64,000 nucleotides of DNA from Eubacteriales bacterium (GCA_030533405.1 JAUNJF010000007.1:1-64000); one strand, 5' to 3'; numbered from the stretch's first letter, positions 1 to 9,637 are shown. Made by a program: numbers and translations. The notes: a model not told the origin generated them from the sequence alone.

Positions 1-33
1 TACAAACAAGAGTATCCATTTATTAATCTTACA

Positions 34-59
34 CTTTCCTTACAGAGTTGTAAGGAAGG
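34..59. other. Hairpin downstream of the blaR1-like gene
   Basis: CTTTCCTTACA at 34-44 pairs with TGTAAGGAAGG at 49-59 around a GAGT loop. It lies about 90 bases after the stop of the M56 peptidase gene. Neither side has a clear T-run, so it may be a weak terminator or an mRNA 3' stabiliser. Apart from this I see nothing in bases 1-148. Confidence 0.4.
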
Positions 60-148
60 GAAAACAAATCATGATATTGCATAACTTCTTGTAATCATAA
101 TGCTTTCATATCAAATGATTTTGCACTTTTTATTGCTTGTTTTTCACA

Positions 149-2017
149 TTAATAATTGACCTCTAATCCCTTAGCAGCCAACATTTCATACAATGCCTTT
201 CCATCTTCCTCCGACATACGGTAGCCAACGCTTTCAATGATAATCAATGGACAACTATCATTGGCCAATACCATTTGAATATCTCTACCATTATCCTCGC
301 CTGTTAACACCACATCATAGGGTCCACCACAGTCATAGCCTTTATCCTGTGTTCTCTTTAACACGGTACGTAGCTTCTCCATATCCTCATCAGATAGAGA
401 ATAAGATACTCCATTTGCATCCACTGCCTTAACACCAGTTAGTCCATCACACTCTGTAATTTCGTAATCTTCTATTGCCATCATGCTTTTCACAAGATCT
501 GCCAGTTTTTCTGATTTCATAAAAAAGGTAGTTTCCGTATCCTTCTTACTTGCATCATCCATTACACCAACACGAACAGTATTGTCACTATATAAATGAA
601 TATTCATAATACTATAGCTATCATCATCTTTTCCAAATAATAAAGTAAGCTCTGACTCATACCAATATCCATCTGAACCAACCGTATATTCATCCTCGCT
701 GTAATAGGCCTCCTGCTTCATCATGTCCAAAAGATTATATATATCATCCGCGGTTCCCTGAAACGGAGTAAGCATTACAATATCCTTACGTAACTTCGCC
801 GCAACAGCTCTGCAGTCTTGACACAACATCAATGGAACAGACGCATCAAACGGAACCTCTTCATAACTAACACTCTCACCTTTTCCTTCGTACATCTTAG
901 TCTCTGTATCAAATCTGTAATCTTCAAATTCTTCTAACCATTCAGGAAATGTTACGTGTTTATGTTCTTCCGTAGTTTTTTTTATAGAAGTAACATCATT
1001 TCCACCCTGCATATTAGTACTGTTAGCTACATCAAGTTCCTTCTTATTATTCTGCGCCACATCTGCACGTCTCTCCTTCTTAGGATTTGTACCAAGACAT
1101 ACACCAACTCCTATAACTGCAATCAACGACATAAGTAAAATCCAGAAGGTTGGTTTCTTGTAGTTCAACACAGATTTTACTCTTGCCTTAACGCCCACCT
1201 CTCCAAATGCCACAGGACAAGCACTTATCATTCTTCTCGACACACTGCAATTCAACAGCACCTGGCAATAGTTGGCTCTCCATTCTTCATCTTCTCCACG
1301 AGTCGCCTGCTCATCACATGCATACTCAATATCTCTGCATAGAAGAATATATGCCACCCAGCAAAGAGGGTTGAACCAATATATTGCAAGGGTCAAAAAT
1401 CCCAATGGCTTCCATAAATAATCTCTTCGCTTCAAATGTGTCTTCTCATGCTTCAAAATACTCTCAATTGCCTGATCTGATAATCCGCATGGCAAATAAA
1501 TTCTAGGTCTTACAATTCCAAGAATAAATGGTGTATCAATCGCCTCACATTCATATATCCTATTATATAACGGAACTGACATACGAACCTTACGCTTCAT
1601 TGTCACGAATGTGATAACTCCATACAAAGCCAGCACAGCCATTCCAATTGCCCACACACAACATGCCAACCCAAGATATACCTGAATTGGATTCACACTC
1701 GAACCATCTTCCGGATTCGTGCCAAAGGATTTATCCATAATCGGATTCACTCTCTTATCTATAGTAGCAATACCTGATTCCACATGTGGATGCTGCTCCA
1801 ATCCAATCGTAACAGGCACCGGCTCACCACTTGGTATCAAACTGAATATACTCTCAACCTGAAAAGGCAACACCAATCGCAAGCCAACCACTGCCCATAA
1901 CAGACACACCGACCATTTAGGCATCTTCCTAAAAAGAAATCGTATTGCAATCACTACAAGAATCAAAACACTTACTGTAATCGAATTGTTAATAATCTGA
2001 ATATATAACTGTTCCAT
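149..2017 (-). CDS. BlaR1/MecR1-like M56 family membrane metallopeptidase
   Basis: Polytopic membrane protein of 622 aa. The N-terminal part has several hydrophobic segments (about residues 5-22, 35-52, 115-140, 205-225). The zinc-protease motif HEKTH lies at about 190-194, followed by a region typical of M56 peptidases ('EYACDEQA'). A further hydrophobic stretch near 290-310 precedes a long, charged, presumably extracytoplasmic tail. The tail shows no penicillin-binding SxxK/KTG arrangement that I can recognise, so the sensed ligand need not be a beta-lactam. In this family the activated protease leads to removal of the partner BlaI repressor. The start codon is 2 nt after the stop of the repressor gene, whose last codons carry the AGGAGA ribosome site, so translation is probably coupled. 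Family call is firm; ligand is unknown. Confidence 0.85.
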   Translation of the reverse strand: MEQLYIQIINNSITVSVLILVVIAIRFLFRKMPKWSVCLLWAVVGLRLVLPFQVESIFSLIPSGEPVPVTIGLEQHPHVESGIATIDKRVNPIMDKSFGTNPEDGSSVNPIQVYLGLACCVWAIGMAVLALYGVITFVTMKRKVRMSVPLYNRIYECEAIDTPFILGIVRPRIYLPCGLSDQAIESILKHEKTHLKRRDYLWKPLGFLTLAIYWFNPLCWVAYILLCRDIEYACDEQATRGEDEEWRANYCQVLLNCSVSRRMISACPVAFGEVGVKARVKSVLNYKKPTFWILLMSLIAVIGVGVCLGTNPKKERRADVAQNNKKELDVANSTNMQGGNDVTSIKKTTEEHKHVTFPEWLEEFEDYRFDTETKMYEGKGESVSYEEVPFDASVPLMLCQDCRAVAAKLRKDIVMLTPFQGTADDIYNLLDMMKQEAYYSEDEYTVGSDGYWYESELTLLFGKDDDSYSIMNIHLYSDNTVRVGVMDDASKKDTETTFFMKSEKLADLVKSMMAIEDYEITECDGLTGVKAVDANGVSYSLSDEDMEKLRTVLKRTQDKGYDCGGPYDVVLTGEDNGRDIQMVLANDSCPLIIIESVGYRMSEEDGKALYEMLAAKGLEVNY

Positions 2018-2019
2018 GC

Positions 2020-2388
2020 TTATCTCCTTTCCTGTCTAATCTGATCAATCATAGCCTGAATCTCATCCACTTCCTGCTCTGACAATGACTTACGAGATGT
2101 AAATGCTGCCAAAAAGCTTGGTAAAGATCCTGCAAAAGACTCCTCAATTATCTTCTCGCTCTGAGCAGCTCCAAACTCCTCCTTGGTCATTAACGAGGTA
2201 ACGCATCCATTCTCATTCTGAAATATTCCTCGCTCACAAAGTCTCTTCAGCATTGTATAGGTTGTTGACTTCTTCCATTCTAATTGTTCCTGACAAAGCT
2301 TTACCAGTTCACCCGAACCAAGTGGCTCATTATTCCATATAATATCTGCAAACTTCGATTCAATTGTTCCCAATTTCAAATCTTCCAT
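2020..2388 (-). CDS. BlaI/MecI/CopY family transcriptional repressor
   Basis: A 122-aa winged-helix repressor of the usual BlaI length. The N-terminal half has the family pattern 'ESKFADIIWNNEPLGSGEL' followed by 'KKSTTYTMLKRLCERG' (recognition helix and wing). The C-terminal half is the dimerisation region that the partner protease would inactivate. It is the first gene of a two-gene operon with the M56 peptidase (2 nt apart), so it probably represses its own operon. Two dyad operators with arms GTCTA/TAGAC lie upstream at 2410-2428 and 2444-2460. The start is preceded by AAGGAG at a normal distance. No beta-lactamase gene is adjacent, so regulated targets beyond this operon are not visible here. 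Confidence 0.88.
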   Translation of the reverse strand: MEDLKLGTIESKFADIIWNNEPLGSGELVKLCQEQLEWKKSTTYTMLKRLCERGIFQNENGCVTSLMTKEEFGAAQSEKIIEESFAGSLPSFLAAFTSRKSLSEQEVDEIQAMIDQIRQERR

Positions 2389-2409
2389 AATAATCTCCTT
2401 TTTGATATT

Positions 2410-2428
2410 GGTCTAATATCTGTAGACC
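2410..2428. promoter_or_regulatory. BlaI-type operator 1
   Basis: GGTCTA at 2410-2415 and TAGACC at 2423-2428 form a perfect dyad with a 7-base spacer. It lies 22 bases upstream of the repressor start codon and downstream of the proposed -10. Repressor binding here would block elongation or initiation. Confidence 0.7.
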
Positions 2429-2442
2429 TCTCTTTATTTGTT

Positions 2443-2471
2443 AGTCTACTATCATTAGACCAAATTGTCAA
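2443..2471 (-). promoter_or_regulatory. Promoter of the blaI-like operon with overlapping operator 2
   Basis: On the minus strand TTGACA (2466-2471) is 17 bases from TAGACT (2443-2448). A second dyad, GTCTA-N7-TAGAC at 2444-2460, sits across the spacer and -10. The two operator centres are 33 bases apart, about three helical turns, so two repressor dimers would bind the same DNA face. Confidence 0.65.
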
Positions 2472-2533
2472 GGGGGCAGTCCATTTATTTTTGATATTTT
2501 ACAAAACAGGAGCTATTGTTAATTTCCTATAAC

Positions 2534-2569
2534 CAAAAAAAGGGTTCCAAGCCGAAGCCTGAAACCCTT
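2534..2569 (-). terminator. Rho-independent terminator of the str operon
   Basis: Read on the minus strand: a long GC-containing stem (AAGGGTTTCAGGC pairing with GCTTGGAACCCTT) with a TTCG loop, followed directly by a run of seven T. It lies 24 bases after the tuf stop. Confidence 0.93.
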
Positions 2570-2592
2570 GAAAATACTAGATTTGTCTATAA

Positions 2593-3780
2593 TTACTCGA
2601 TGATTGTAGCAACACGACCAGAACCTACTGTTCTACCACCTTCACGGATAGCGAATGTAAGACCCTGCTCCATAGCGATTGGATGAATCAATTCGATTGT
2701 CATCTCTACGTTATCACCAGGCATGCACATCTCTGTACCAGCTGGAAGGTTACATACACCAGTTACGTCTGTTGTTCTGAAGTAGAACTGTGGACGATAG
2801 TTGTTGAAGAATGGAGTATGACGTCCACCTTCATCCTTTGTTAATACGTAAACCTGAGCTGTGAACTTTGTATGGCATGTAACTGTACCTGGCTTAGCAA
2901 GTACCTGTCCACGCTGAATCTGATCACGGTTGATACCACGAAGAAGAGCACCGATGTTATCACCAGCCTGAGCCTCATCAAGAAGCTTACGGAACATCTC
3001 GATACCAGTTACAACTGTCTTCTGAACTTCTTCCTTAACACCAACGATCTCTAACTCATCATTTAAGTGAAGAGTACCACGCTCTACTCTACCAGTAGCA
3101 ACAGTACCACGACCTGTGATTGTGAATACGTCCTCTACAGGCATCAAGAATGGCTGATCTGTAGCACGCTGTGGATCTGGAATGTACTCATCAACTGTAG
3201 CCATTAACTCCATGATCTTGTCGCCCCACTCGCCGTTTGGATCCTCAAGAGCCTTAAGAGCTGAACCCTTAATGATTGGACAATCAGTGAACTCATACTC
3301 CTCTAACTGCTCTGTGATCTCCATCTCTACTAACTCAAGTAACTCTTCATCATCTACCATATCACACTTGTTCATGAATACAACGATGTAAGGTACACCT
3401 ACCTGACGAGATAATAAGATGTGCTCTTTTGTCTGAGCCATAACACCATCAGTTGCAGCTACAACTAAGATAGCGCCGTCCATCTGAGCTGCACCAGTGA
3501 TCATGTTCTTAACGTAGTCAGCATGTCCTGGACAGTCAACGTGTGCGTAATGTCTGTTATCTGTCTCATACTCAACGTGAGCTGTAGAAATTGTGATACC
3601 ACGCTCTCTCTCTTCTGGAGCTTTATCAATGTTCTCGAAATCTGTAGCTTCGTTACCAGCTACTCTCTCAGATAAAACCTTAGTAATAGCAGCTGTTAAA
3701 GTTGTTTTACCATGGTCTACGTGTCCGATTGTACCAATGTTACAATGTGGTTTGTTTCTTTCAAACTTAGCTTTAGCCAT
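2593..3780 (-). CDS. tuf: Elongation factor Tu
   Basis: EF-Tu of 395 aa, the normal length. It delivers aminoacyl-tRNA to the ribosome as a GTP complex. The G-domain motifs are intact: GHVDHGKTT (P-loop, about 18-26), the switch I region with [13 protein letters not shown] (G3, about 81-88), NKCD (G4) and GSALK (G5). Domains 2 and 3 follow ('[13 protein letters not shown]', 'GRTVGSGRV'). It is the last gene of the rpsL-rpsG-fusA-tuf operon and also has its own near-consensus promoter at 3833-3861. The start is preceded by GGAGG at 9 nt. Codon choice is strongly biased, as expected for a very highly expressed gene. Confidence 0.99.
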   Translation of the reverse strand: MAKAKFERNKPHCNIGTIGHVDHGKTTLTAAITKVLSERVAGNEATDFENIDKAPEERERGITISTAHVEYETDNRHYAHVDCPGHADYVKNMITGAAQMDGAILVVAATDGVMAQTKEHILLSRQVGVPYIVVFMNKCDMVDDEELLELVEMEITEQLEEYEFTDCPIIKGSALKALEDPNGEWGDKIMELMATVDEYIPDPQRATDQPFLMPVEDVFTITGRGTVATGRVERGTLHLNDELEIVGVKEEVQKTVVTGIEMFRKLLDEAQAGDNIGALLRGINRDQIQRGQVLAKPGTVTCHTKFTAQVYVLTKDEGGRHTPFFNNYRPQFYFRTTDVTGVCNLPAGTEMCMPGDNVEMTIELIHPIAMEQGLTFAIREGGRTVGSGRVATIIE

Positions 3781-3832
3781 TTTTTATAATCCTCCTTAAT
3801 TTCCGCCTCTTGGGCGTTAATCGCTAATACTG

Positions 3833-3861
3833 ATTATATTAGAAACAACTAATATTTTCAA
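3833..3861 (-). promoter_or_regulatory. Internal promoter for tuf
   Basis: TTGAAA (minus strand, 3856-3861), 17-base spacer, TATAAT (3833-3838). It lies about 55 bases upstream of the tuf start codon, so tuf can be transcribed independently of the upstream str genes. Confidence 0.75.
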
Positions 3862-3913
3862 GTATTTTCTTTCATATTATACGTTCAGTTTAAAAACCGA
3901 ATCATTTATACGT

Positions 3914-3944
3914 AGGATAACAACCAAATCATGGCTGTTATCCT
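3914..3944. other. Hairpin between fusA and tuf
   Basis: AGGATAACA at 3914-3922 and TGTTATCCT at 3936-3944 are a perfect 9-bp inverted repeat with an inner CCA/TGG pairing. It lacks a T-run on the minus strand, so it is more likely a partial terminator or processing site between fusA and the tuf promoter than a full stop. Confidence 0.55.
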
Positions 3945-3983
3945 GTGTTTGCTTTTAAATATTGCTTATTAGCAATGTGGAAA

Positions 3984-6104
3984 TTAGTTACCCTTCTTAG
4001 CAGAGATAACCTTATCCTGAATGTTCTTTGGAGCTGGTTCATACTTCTCGAAGAACATAGAGTAGTTACCACGTCCCTGTGTAGAAGAACGAAGCTCTGT
4101 AGAGTAACCAAACATCTCTGAAAGTGGTACTAATGCACGTACAATCTTACCACCACCAAGATCATCCATACTCTGGATCTGACCACGCTTAGCGTTCAAT
4201 GATCCGATAACATCACCCATGTACTCTTCTGGCATAGTTACTTCAACCTTCATGATAGGCTCAAGTAATACTGGAGCAGCTTTCTCCATAGCCTGTTTCA
4301 TAGCCATAGAACCTGCAATGTGGAATGCCATTTCATTTGAATCGACTTCATGGTAAGAACCATCATATACGTTAGCATAGATACCAACAACTGGGAATCC
4401 TGCTAATGTACCAGCCTTTGTAGCTTCCTCGATACCTTCACCAACAGCTGGGATGTACTCCTTAGGAATAGCACCACCGACTACTGTAGACTCAAACTTG
4501 AATAACTCTTCACCGTTTGCATCCATAGGCTCGAATTTAACCTTACAGTGACCGTACTGACCACGACCACCTGACTGCTTAGCATACTTGCTATCAATAT
4601 CAACTGGCTTTGTGATTGTCTCTTTGTAAGCAACCTGAGGTGCACCAACGTTTGCCTCAACCTTGAACTCACGAAGTAAACGGTCAACGATAATCTCTAA
4701 GTGTAACTCACCCATACCAGCGATGATAGTCTGACCTGTCTCCTGGTTAGTATGAGCACGGAATGTAGGATCCTCTTCAGCCAACTTAGCAAGAGCCTCA
4801 CCCATCTTACCCTGATCATTCTTTGTCTTAGGCTCGATAGCAAGCTCGATAACTGGCTCTGGGAATTCCATAGACTCAAGGATAACTGGATGCTGCTCAT
4901 CACAGATTGTATCACCAGTAGATGTGAACTTAAATCCAACAGCTGCTGCGATATCTCCAGAATATACCTTTGAAATCTCTGAACGGTTGTTAGCATGCAT
5001 CTGTACGATACGACCAACACGCTCTTTCTTTTCTTTTGTAGCATTCAATACATATGAACCTGAGTTACATGTACCTGAGTAAACACGGAAGAATGCTAAT
5101 TTACCAACAAATGGGTCAGCCATGATCTTAAATGCCAAAGCTGCAAATGGTTCATCATCAGATGACTTACGTGTTACTTCGTTACCATCCTCATCAACAC
5201 CAGTGATATCTGGTACGTCAACTGGAGCTGGCATATACTCAACAACACCATCTAATAATTTCTGAACACCCTTGTTTCTGTATGCTGATCCACAGAATAC
5301 AGGAACTGCTTCGTTTGCGATTGTACCCTTACGAAGAGCAGCCTTCATTGCATCAATAGATGGCTCCTCACCCTCAAGATACTGCATCATAAGGTCGTCA
5401 TCTAACTCACAACACTTCTCAACAAGGTTCTCATGCCATTCATCAGCTAAGTCCTTTAAGTCATCAGGAATTGTTGTAATTTCGATATCCTCACCCTTAT
5501 CATCTTTATAAAAATATGCTTCCATCTCGAACAAATCGATTAATCCAGCAAAATCATCCTCTGCACCAATTGGAATCTGTACAGGGATTGCATTCTTACC
5601 AAGACGATCAATGATAGTCTGTACAGACATGAAGAAGTCTGCACCCATCTTGTCCATCTTATTAATGAAAGCCATACGTGGAACGTTATATGTGTCAGCC
5701 TGACGCCATACGTTTTCTGACTGTGGTTCAACACCAGCCTTAGCATCAAATACACCAACAGCTCCGTCCAATACACGAAGTGAACGCTCTACCTCAACAG
5801 TAAAGTCTACGTGTCCTGGAGTATCAATGATATTGACACGATGCTCTAAAGCACCTTTTTTTGGCTTATGATGATCCTCAAGTGTCCAGTGACATGTTGT
5901 AGCAGCTGAAGTAATTGTGATACCACGCTCCTGCTCCTGCTCCATCCAGTCCATTGTAGCTGCACCTTCATGAGTCTCACCAATCTTATAGTTAACACCG
6001 GTATAGTATAAGATACGCTCTGTAAGAGTTGTCTTACCAGCATCAATATGAGCCATAATACCGATATTTCTAGTTCTCTCTAATGGATATTCTCTTCCAG
6101 CCAA
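3984..6104 (-). CDS. fusA: Elongation factor G
   Basis: EF-G of 706 aa, the ribosomal translocase GTPase. G-domain motifs visible: AHIDAGKTT (about 17-25), RGITI (switch I), DTPGHVDF (G3), NKMDK (G4). Domain II follows, then domain III-IV ('[14 protein letters not shown]', typical for EF-G domain IV) and domain V ('LNAKRGQI'). No GTPase or translocation motif is missing, so this is a canonical housekeeping EF-G, not a tetracycline-protection paralogue. It follows rpsG by 50 bases in the str operon. Start is preceded by an AGGAGG-type site. Codon usage is strongly biased. Confidence 0.98.
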   Translation of the reverse strand: MAGREYPLERTRNIGIMAHIDAGKTTLTERILYYTGVNYKIGETHEGAATMDWMEQEQERGITITSAATTCHWTLEDHHKPKKGALEHRVNIIDTPGHVDFTVEVERSLRVLDGAVGVFDAKAGVEPQSENVWRQADTYNVPRMAFINKMDKMGADFFMSVQTIIDRLGKNAIPVQIPIGAEDDFAGLIDLFEMEAYFYKDDKGEDIEITTIPDDLKDLADEWHENLVEKCCELDDDLMMQYLEGEEPSIDAMKAALRKGTIANEAVPVFCGSAYRNKGVQKLLDGVVEYMPAPVDVPDITGVDEDGNEVTRKSSDDEPFAALAFKIMADPFVGKLAFFRVYSGTCNSGSYVLNATKEKKERVGRIVQMHANNRSEISKVYSGDIAAAVGFKFTSTGDTICDEQHPVILESMEFPEPVIELAIEPKTKNDQGKMGEALAKLAEEDPTFRAHTNQETGQTIIAGMGELHLEIIVDRLLREFKVEANVGAPQVAYKETITKPVDIDSKYAKQSGGRGQYGHCKVKFEPMDANGEELFKFESTVVGGAIPKEYIPAVGEGIEEATKAGTLAGFPVVGIYANVYDGSYHEVDSNEMAFHIAGSMAMKQAMEKAAPVLLEPIMKVEVTMPEEYMGDVIGSLNAKRGQIQSMDDLGGGKIVRALVPLSEMFGYSTELRSSTQGRGNYSMFFEKYEPAPKNIQDKVISAKKGN

Positions 6105-6154
6105 GATTGTTTCCTCCTTATCTTAGTCTAAATCGAAGTCTATCACGATTCTGA

Positions 6155-6625
6155 TTAGAATCTGTAATGAGCAAATGCCTTGTTTGCATCTGCCATCTTG
6201 TGCATATCTTCTTTCTTCTTTACAGATGCTCCTGTATTGTTCATAGCATCTAATAACTCTTTAGCAAGTCTCTCTTCCATTGTCTTCTCACTTCTGTTAC
6301 GAGAATATAATGTTAACCAACGAAGTGCTAAAGCCTGTCTTCTATCAGGTCTTACATCGATAGGTACCTGATAAGTAGCTCCACCGATACGTCTTGCCTT
6401 TACCTCTACAACTGGCATAATGTTGTTAAGAGCCTCTTCGAATACTTCCAAAGCTGGCTTACCAGTCTCCTCTGCAACACGCTCGAATGCGCCGTATACG
6501 ATCTTCTGGGCTACACCCTTCTTACCATCTAACATAATGTTGTTGATAAGCTTAGTAACCACTTTACTATTATAAATTGGATCCGCTAATACGTCTCTCT
6601 TTGCAATATGTCCTTTACGTGGCAC
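6155..6625 (-). CDS. rpsG: 30S ribosomal protein S7
   Basis: S7 of 156 aa, the primary 16S rRNA binder that nucleates assembly of the 30S head. It begins [20 protein letters not shown], as Firmicute S7 does, and carries the conserved '[21 protein letters not shown]' region, not quoted in full, near residues 76-96, and a basic C-terminus ('[15 protein letters not shown]'). It is second in the str operon, 249 bases after rpsL, an unusually long gap filled with hairpins. In E. coli S7 represses its own operon by binding the rpsL-rpsG spacer; whether it does so here is open. Confidence 0.98.
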   Translation of the reverse strand: MPRKGHIAKRDVLADPIYNSKVVTKLINNIMLDGKKGVAQKIVYGAFERVAEETGKPALEVFEEALNNIMPVVEVKARRIGGATYQVPIDVRPDRRQALALRWLTLYSRNRSEKTMEERLAKELLDAMNNTGASVKKKEDMHKMADANKAFAHYRF

Positions 6626-6874
6626 GGTACTTCCCTCCTATTATTATTCTATTCTGGAAAAAATATACATAATTTTTTCTTTTCCAGATTTGGGAGATTA
6701 TCTCCCTGACTAAACCGATATCCGATCGGTCTAAAGGTACTCACGTTCCGCTTGGTGGCAATCACTTGCCCGCTTGGGGAACCTGTTCGTGCAGGTTTTG
6801 CATATCTTTCTATTGTAATCAATGAAAAACATTGCCATTACCAGCACTATTAATGATTGTTTGACTTACTGTTC
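6626..6874 (-). promoter_or_regulatory. Structured rpsL-rpsG intercistronic region
   Basis: This 249-base spacer holds four consecutive short hairpins: GGGAGA/TCTCCC (6692-6706), ACCGAT/ATCGGT (6714-6730), GGCAA/TTGCC (6757-6770) and AACCTG/CAGGTT (6780-6797). A direct repeat CCGCTTGG flanks the third one. No ORF or T-run terminator is evident. It could be an S7-binding autoregulatory target, a transcription attenuator or an inserted repeat; the sequence alone does not decide. Confidence 0.5.
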
Positions 6875-7294
6875 CTATTTCGCATCTTTAGGTCTCTTAG
6901 CGCCGTACTTAGAACGAGCCTGACGTCTCTTTGCTACGCCTGCTGTATCCAAAGTACCACGAATGATGTGATATCTAGTACCTGGTAAGTCCTTTACTCT
7001 ACCACCACGGATAAGAACAACACTATGCTCCTGAAGGTTGTGACCTTCACCTGGGATGTAGCTAGTAACTTCGATACCATTTGATAAACGTACTCTGGCA
7101 ATCTTTCTAAGAGCTGAGTTAGGCTTCTTAGGAGTAGCTGTCTTAACTGCTGTACAAACACCACGCTTCTGTGGAGCTGCTGTATCAGTAGGTTTCTTCT
7201 TTAAAGAGTTGTAACCCTTCTGAAGAGCTGGTGCAGTAGACTTCTTCTCTACAGTCTGTCTTCCCTTACGAACTAACTGGTTAAATGTTGGCAT
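6875..7294 (-). CDS. rpsL: 30S ribosomal protein S12
   Basis: S12 of 139 aa, part of the decoding centre. The conserved segments '[11 protein letters not shown]', '[16 protein letters not shown]', '[15 protein letters not shown]' and '[17 protein letters not shown]' are present. The lysine in 'TPKKPNSA' that is mutated in streptomycin resistance is wild type. It is the first gene of the str operon here, with a perfect promoter about 90 bases upstream; rpoC is not adjacent because an unrelated divergent gene follows. The start is preceded by AGGAGGTG at an ideal distance. Confidence 0.99.
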   Translation of the reverse strand: MPTFNQLVRKGRQTVEKKSTAPALQKGYNSLKKKPTDTAAPQKRGVCTAVKTATPKKPNSALRKIARVRLSNGIEVTSYIPGEGHNLQEHSVVLIRGGRVKDLPGTRYHIIRGTLDTAGVAKRRQARSKYGAKRPKDAK

Positions 7295-7382
7295 GTTTTC
7301 ACCTCCTGTTTGATTATTTGATAAGGAATTGCTTCCTTTGTTTTGGGTGCACGAATCCCGTAGTCTTCACGCACACGATGAT

Positions 7383-7411
7383 ATTATAGCCAAGTGGTTT
7401 TATACTGTCAA
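7383..7411 (-). promoter_or_regulatory. str operon promoter (consensus sigma-A)
   Basis: Minus strand TTGACA (7406-7411), 17-base spacer, TATAAT (7383-7388): a perfect consensus match. The predicted leader to rpsL is about 80 bases and contains a small AAGGAA/TTCCTT hairpin near 7320-7335. Bases 7412-7630 beyond it carry no gene, only the likely promoter of the divergent CPBP gene. Confidence 0.92.
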
Positions 7412-7503
7412 GACATTTTTTTCTAATTTATATACACCGTTTTCCAATCAACTTTCCATATATATCCATTTATAAATAGAAACTAGCAACTTGACCATAG
7501 ATA

Positions 7504-7512
7504 TGGTATACT
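7504..7512 (+). promoter_or_regulatory. Probable extended -10 promoter of the CPBP gene
   Basis: TGGTATACT at 7504-7512 is an extended -10 (TGn plus TATACT). No good -35 is seen at 17 bases. It lies about 120 bases before the start codon at 7631. Confidence 0.4.
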
Positions 7513-7630
7513 AATATTAATTCATTTATGCAATTCTATGTTATTTTCTGAAATTGATGAACAAAGAATCGTTTTTCTTTTATTTCTTTATTAACATGCA
7601 TTTTGATGAACACGATACGGAGGATATTCT

Positions 7631-8287
7631 ATGGAACCAATGAGTAAAAAAGAAGCCAATTCCATAATTATGTATATACTCTCCACACTTGTCATGTATT
7701 TAGTCACCATGAAGATTATGGGCCTTTTTATGGAGCACATTCCGAGATACCTATGCACGCGAACCATCGAGACCATTTCTATCTTTTTATTGATTTTTTT
7801 CTTAGAATACACGGATTTACAGATATACACAACTGGATTAGTCGGTACCAAAGAGGAAATCAAGCGTACTTTGATTCGATGCAGTCTAATCTGTATCGGA
7901 ATCATCATTGCATTTGTGATTGTCAGACTCATTATGGAAAGTCACAATCCAAAGATTGCAAACAGAGCATGGTTCAAACCGTATTTTCATCTGTACATGC
8001 GGTGGTATTATCCATTTGTTTCCATATTACAGGAAATTCTTTCCAAATCCATTATGCAGGAAAGCCTGAAACGATTATTTGGGGAAGAAGAAGCAAAATT
8101 GTCATTGATTGCCTGTTGCTTTATATTTGCACTCTTCCACGTAAATTATCAGCTCTACTATATTATTGGTGCTGGATTATTAAATTACGTTACTGGACGC
8201 ATTTACGAAAAAGATCACACTATATGGGGCTGTAGCATGATTCACTTCTGCGTTGGCTTTCTACCAAGAGCAATGGGATTAAAATAA
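7631..8287 (+). CDS. CPBP family intramembrane protease-like protein
   Basis: A 218-aa membrane protein with about six hydrophobic segments. The C-terminal half carries CPBP (CAAX protease and bacteriocin-processing) motifs: motif 1 near 134-139, 'FALFH' at 166-170 (FxxxH), and a third motif with His205 in 'MIHFCVGF'. Motif 1 is usually EExxxR; here it reads QEILSK, so the first Glu is Gln and the Arg is Lys. Either catalytic activity is altered or the protein is a non-peptidase member. It is monocistronic, with ACGGAGGA before the start and a strong terminator right at its stop. Substrate unknown. Confidence 0.7.
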   Translation: MEPMSKKEANSIIMYILSTLVMYLVTMKIMGLFMEHIPRYLCTRTIETISIFLLIFFLEYTDLQIYTTGLVGTKEEIKRTLIRCSLICIGIIIAFVIVRLIMESHNPKIANRAWFKPYFHLYMRWYYPFVSILQEILSKSIMQESLKRLFGEEEAKLSLIACCFIFALFHVNYQLYYIIGAGLLNYVTGRIYEKDHTIWGCSMIHFCVGFLPRAMGLK

Positions 8288-8326
8288 AGGTTGGTTTGAT
8301 GAATTTTCAAACCAACCTTTTTCATT
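8287..8326 (+). terminator. Terminator of the CPBP gene (bidirectional)
   Basis: AAGGTTGGTTTG pairs with CAAACCAACCTT around a 9-base loop, followed by TTTTTCATTT. The opposite strand also ends in T-rich sequence, so it can serve the converging ABC-exporter operon. Confidence 0.9.
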
Positions 8327-8377
8327 TATTTACCACAACCCTGCGGCAATACATTTTGACAACAAACCATGCGAAAC

Positions 8378-9625
8378 TTAGTTATGTCTAAGTGCTTCAA
8401 TCGGACTCAGTTTAGCAGCCTTTCTTGCTGGATATACACCAAACAAAATACCAACAGCAGAAGAGAACAATGTTGCACCAAGCACTGTTTGTATACTAAG
8501 CGCTGGCGAGAATTTCAATTCTGGGGGTACAGCCATACCTATAATGGCAGAAATCACCCAAGCACCTGCTACACCTACGATAATTCCAATGATACCACCA
8601 AGCATGGTAATAAATGCAGACTCCGCAAGAAACTGTACAGTAATCGATCCTGTTTTTGCACCTAATGCTTTTCGAATACCAATTTCTCTTGTACGTTCTG
8701 TAACAGATACCAGCATAATATTCATAACACCGATACCACCTACCAACAAAGAAACGGAAGCTACAAATGCAACAAACACCGTAATCAGTTTCATAACACC
8801 ATTAATGGTCTTCATGGTATCCTCAAAACTACTATACATATAAACGTTTTCACCCTTACAGTGATGCTTTGTTTCCAAATAATGAATGACTTCGTCACAT
8901 ACTTTTTGTCCTTCTGCATCGTCCTCTTTTAACACATAAAACTCTGATATATAATCTGTCACATCGTATCCTGTTGCCTTTGTAATTGCCTGCGGTGGAA
9001 CAATAAGTTGAACCGAAGGGATTTCCACATATCCCTCAACCATAGCGGATAAATCATCTGATTTTGCCACACCAACGACTGTCAAGGTCATACTTGCACC
9101 TCCCCAGCCCTTCATTTCAACATCAATATCTTTTCCCACAACATTGGTTGACCCAAACAACTTCATCGCATCACTTTCAGTCAATACGCAAACACCCTTT
9201 CCTTCTTGCGCCTGTGCTTCTGTAAATTGTCCACCTTTCACAAATTCATAATCCATAAATTCGAATCCATCTGGGTTAATCGCAACTACCACTGCATCAA
9301 ATTGATTACGTTTCGTTTGTGTCTGTCCCTGATAATACTCCTGCACACACACTGCCTTTACGCCATCTATTTGTCGAATATTATCTAAGTCATCTTGCGT
9401 TATAATATACTTTTCTTCATATTGAAGTAATTGAAAATAAATTTGACCATTACCAATACTACCAAGTTCCGAAGAAATCATCTTTGTTGCACCATTTCCA
9501 ATAGACATAATCAAAATGACAGAAGAAATACCAATAATAATACCAAGCATGGTAAGCAGAGTTCGACCTTTATTTGCGGCGATATTTTTAAACGCCATTT
9601 TTATATACTCAAATAATTGCGTCAT
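8378..9625 (-). CDS. MacB-like ABC transporter permease (FtsX/MacB fold)
   Basis: A 415-aa permease with the MacB/FtsX topology. The first membrane helix is within residues about 15-45 ('GRTLLTMLGIIIGISSVI'), followed by a roughly 230-residue extracytoplasmic MacB-type periplasmic core domain. Three C-terminal helices complete it ('FVAFVASVSLLVGGIGVMNIMLVSV' region, then two more). The cytoplasmic coupling sequence 'TERTREIGIRKALGA' is diagnostic, and the C-terminus 'YPARKAAKLSPIEALRHN' is typical. It forms a tripartite-like exporter with the adaptor (12 nt upstream) and the ATPase. In Gram-positive bacteria such systems export peptides, bacteriocins or drugs; substrate unknown. Confidence 0.92.
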   Translation of the reverse strand: MTQLFEYIKMAFKNIAANKGRTLLTMLGIIIGISSVILIMSIGNGATKMISSELGSIGNGQIYFQLLQYEEKYIITQDDLDNIRQIDGVKAVCVQEYYQGQTQTKRNQFDAVVVAINPDGFEFMDYEFVKGGQFTEAQAQEGKGVCVLTESDAMKLFGSTNVVGKDIDVEMKGWGGASMTLTVVGVAKSDDLSAMVEGYVEIPSVQLIVPPQAITKATGYDVTDYISEFYVLKEDDAEGQKVCDEVIHYLETKHHCKGENVYMYSSFEDTMKTINGVMKLITVFVAFVASVSLLVGGIGVMNIMLVSVTERTREIGIRKALGAKTGSITVQFLAESAFITMLGGIIGIIVGVAGAWVISAIIGMAVPPELKFSPALSIQTVLGATLFSSAVGILFGVYPARKAAKLSPIEALRHN

Positions 9626-9637
9626 ATGCGCCTCCTA

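Noticed and set aside
7591-7932. 113-codon ORF antisense to the CPBP gene
   Set aside because: Shadow frame: no ribosome site, no recognisable motif, and it runs through the promoter-side region of a convincing gene.
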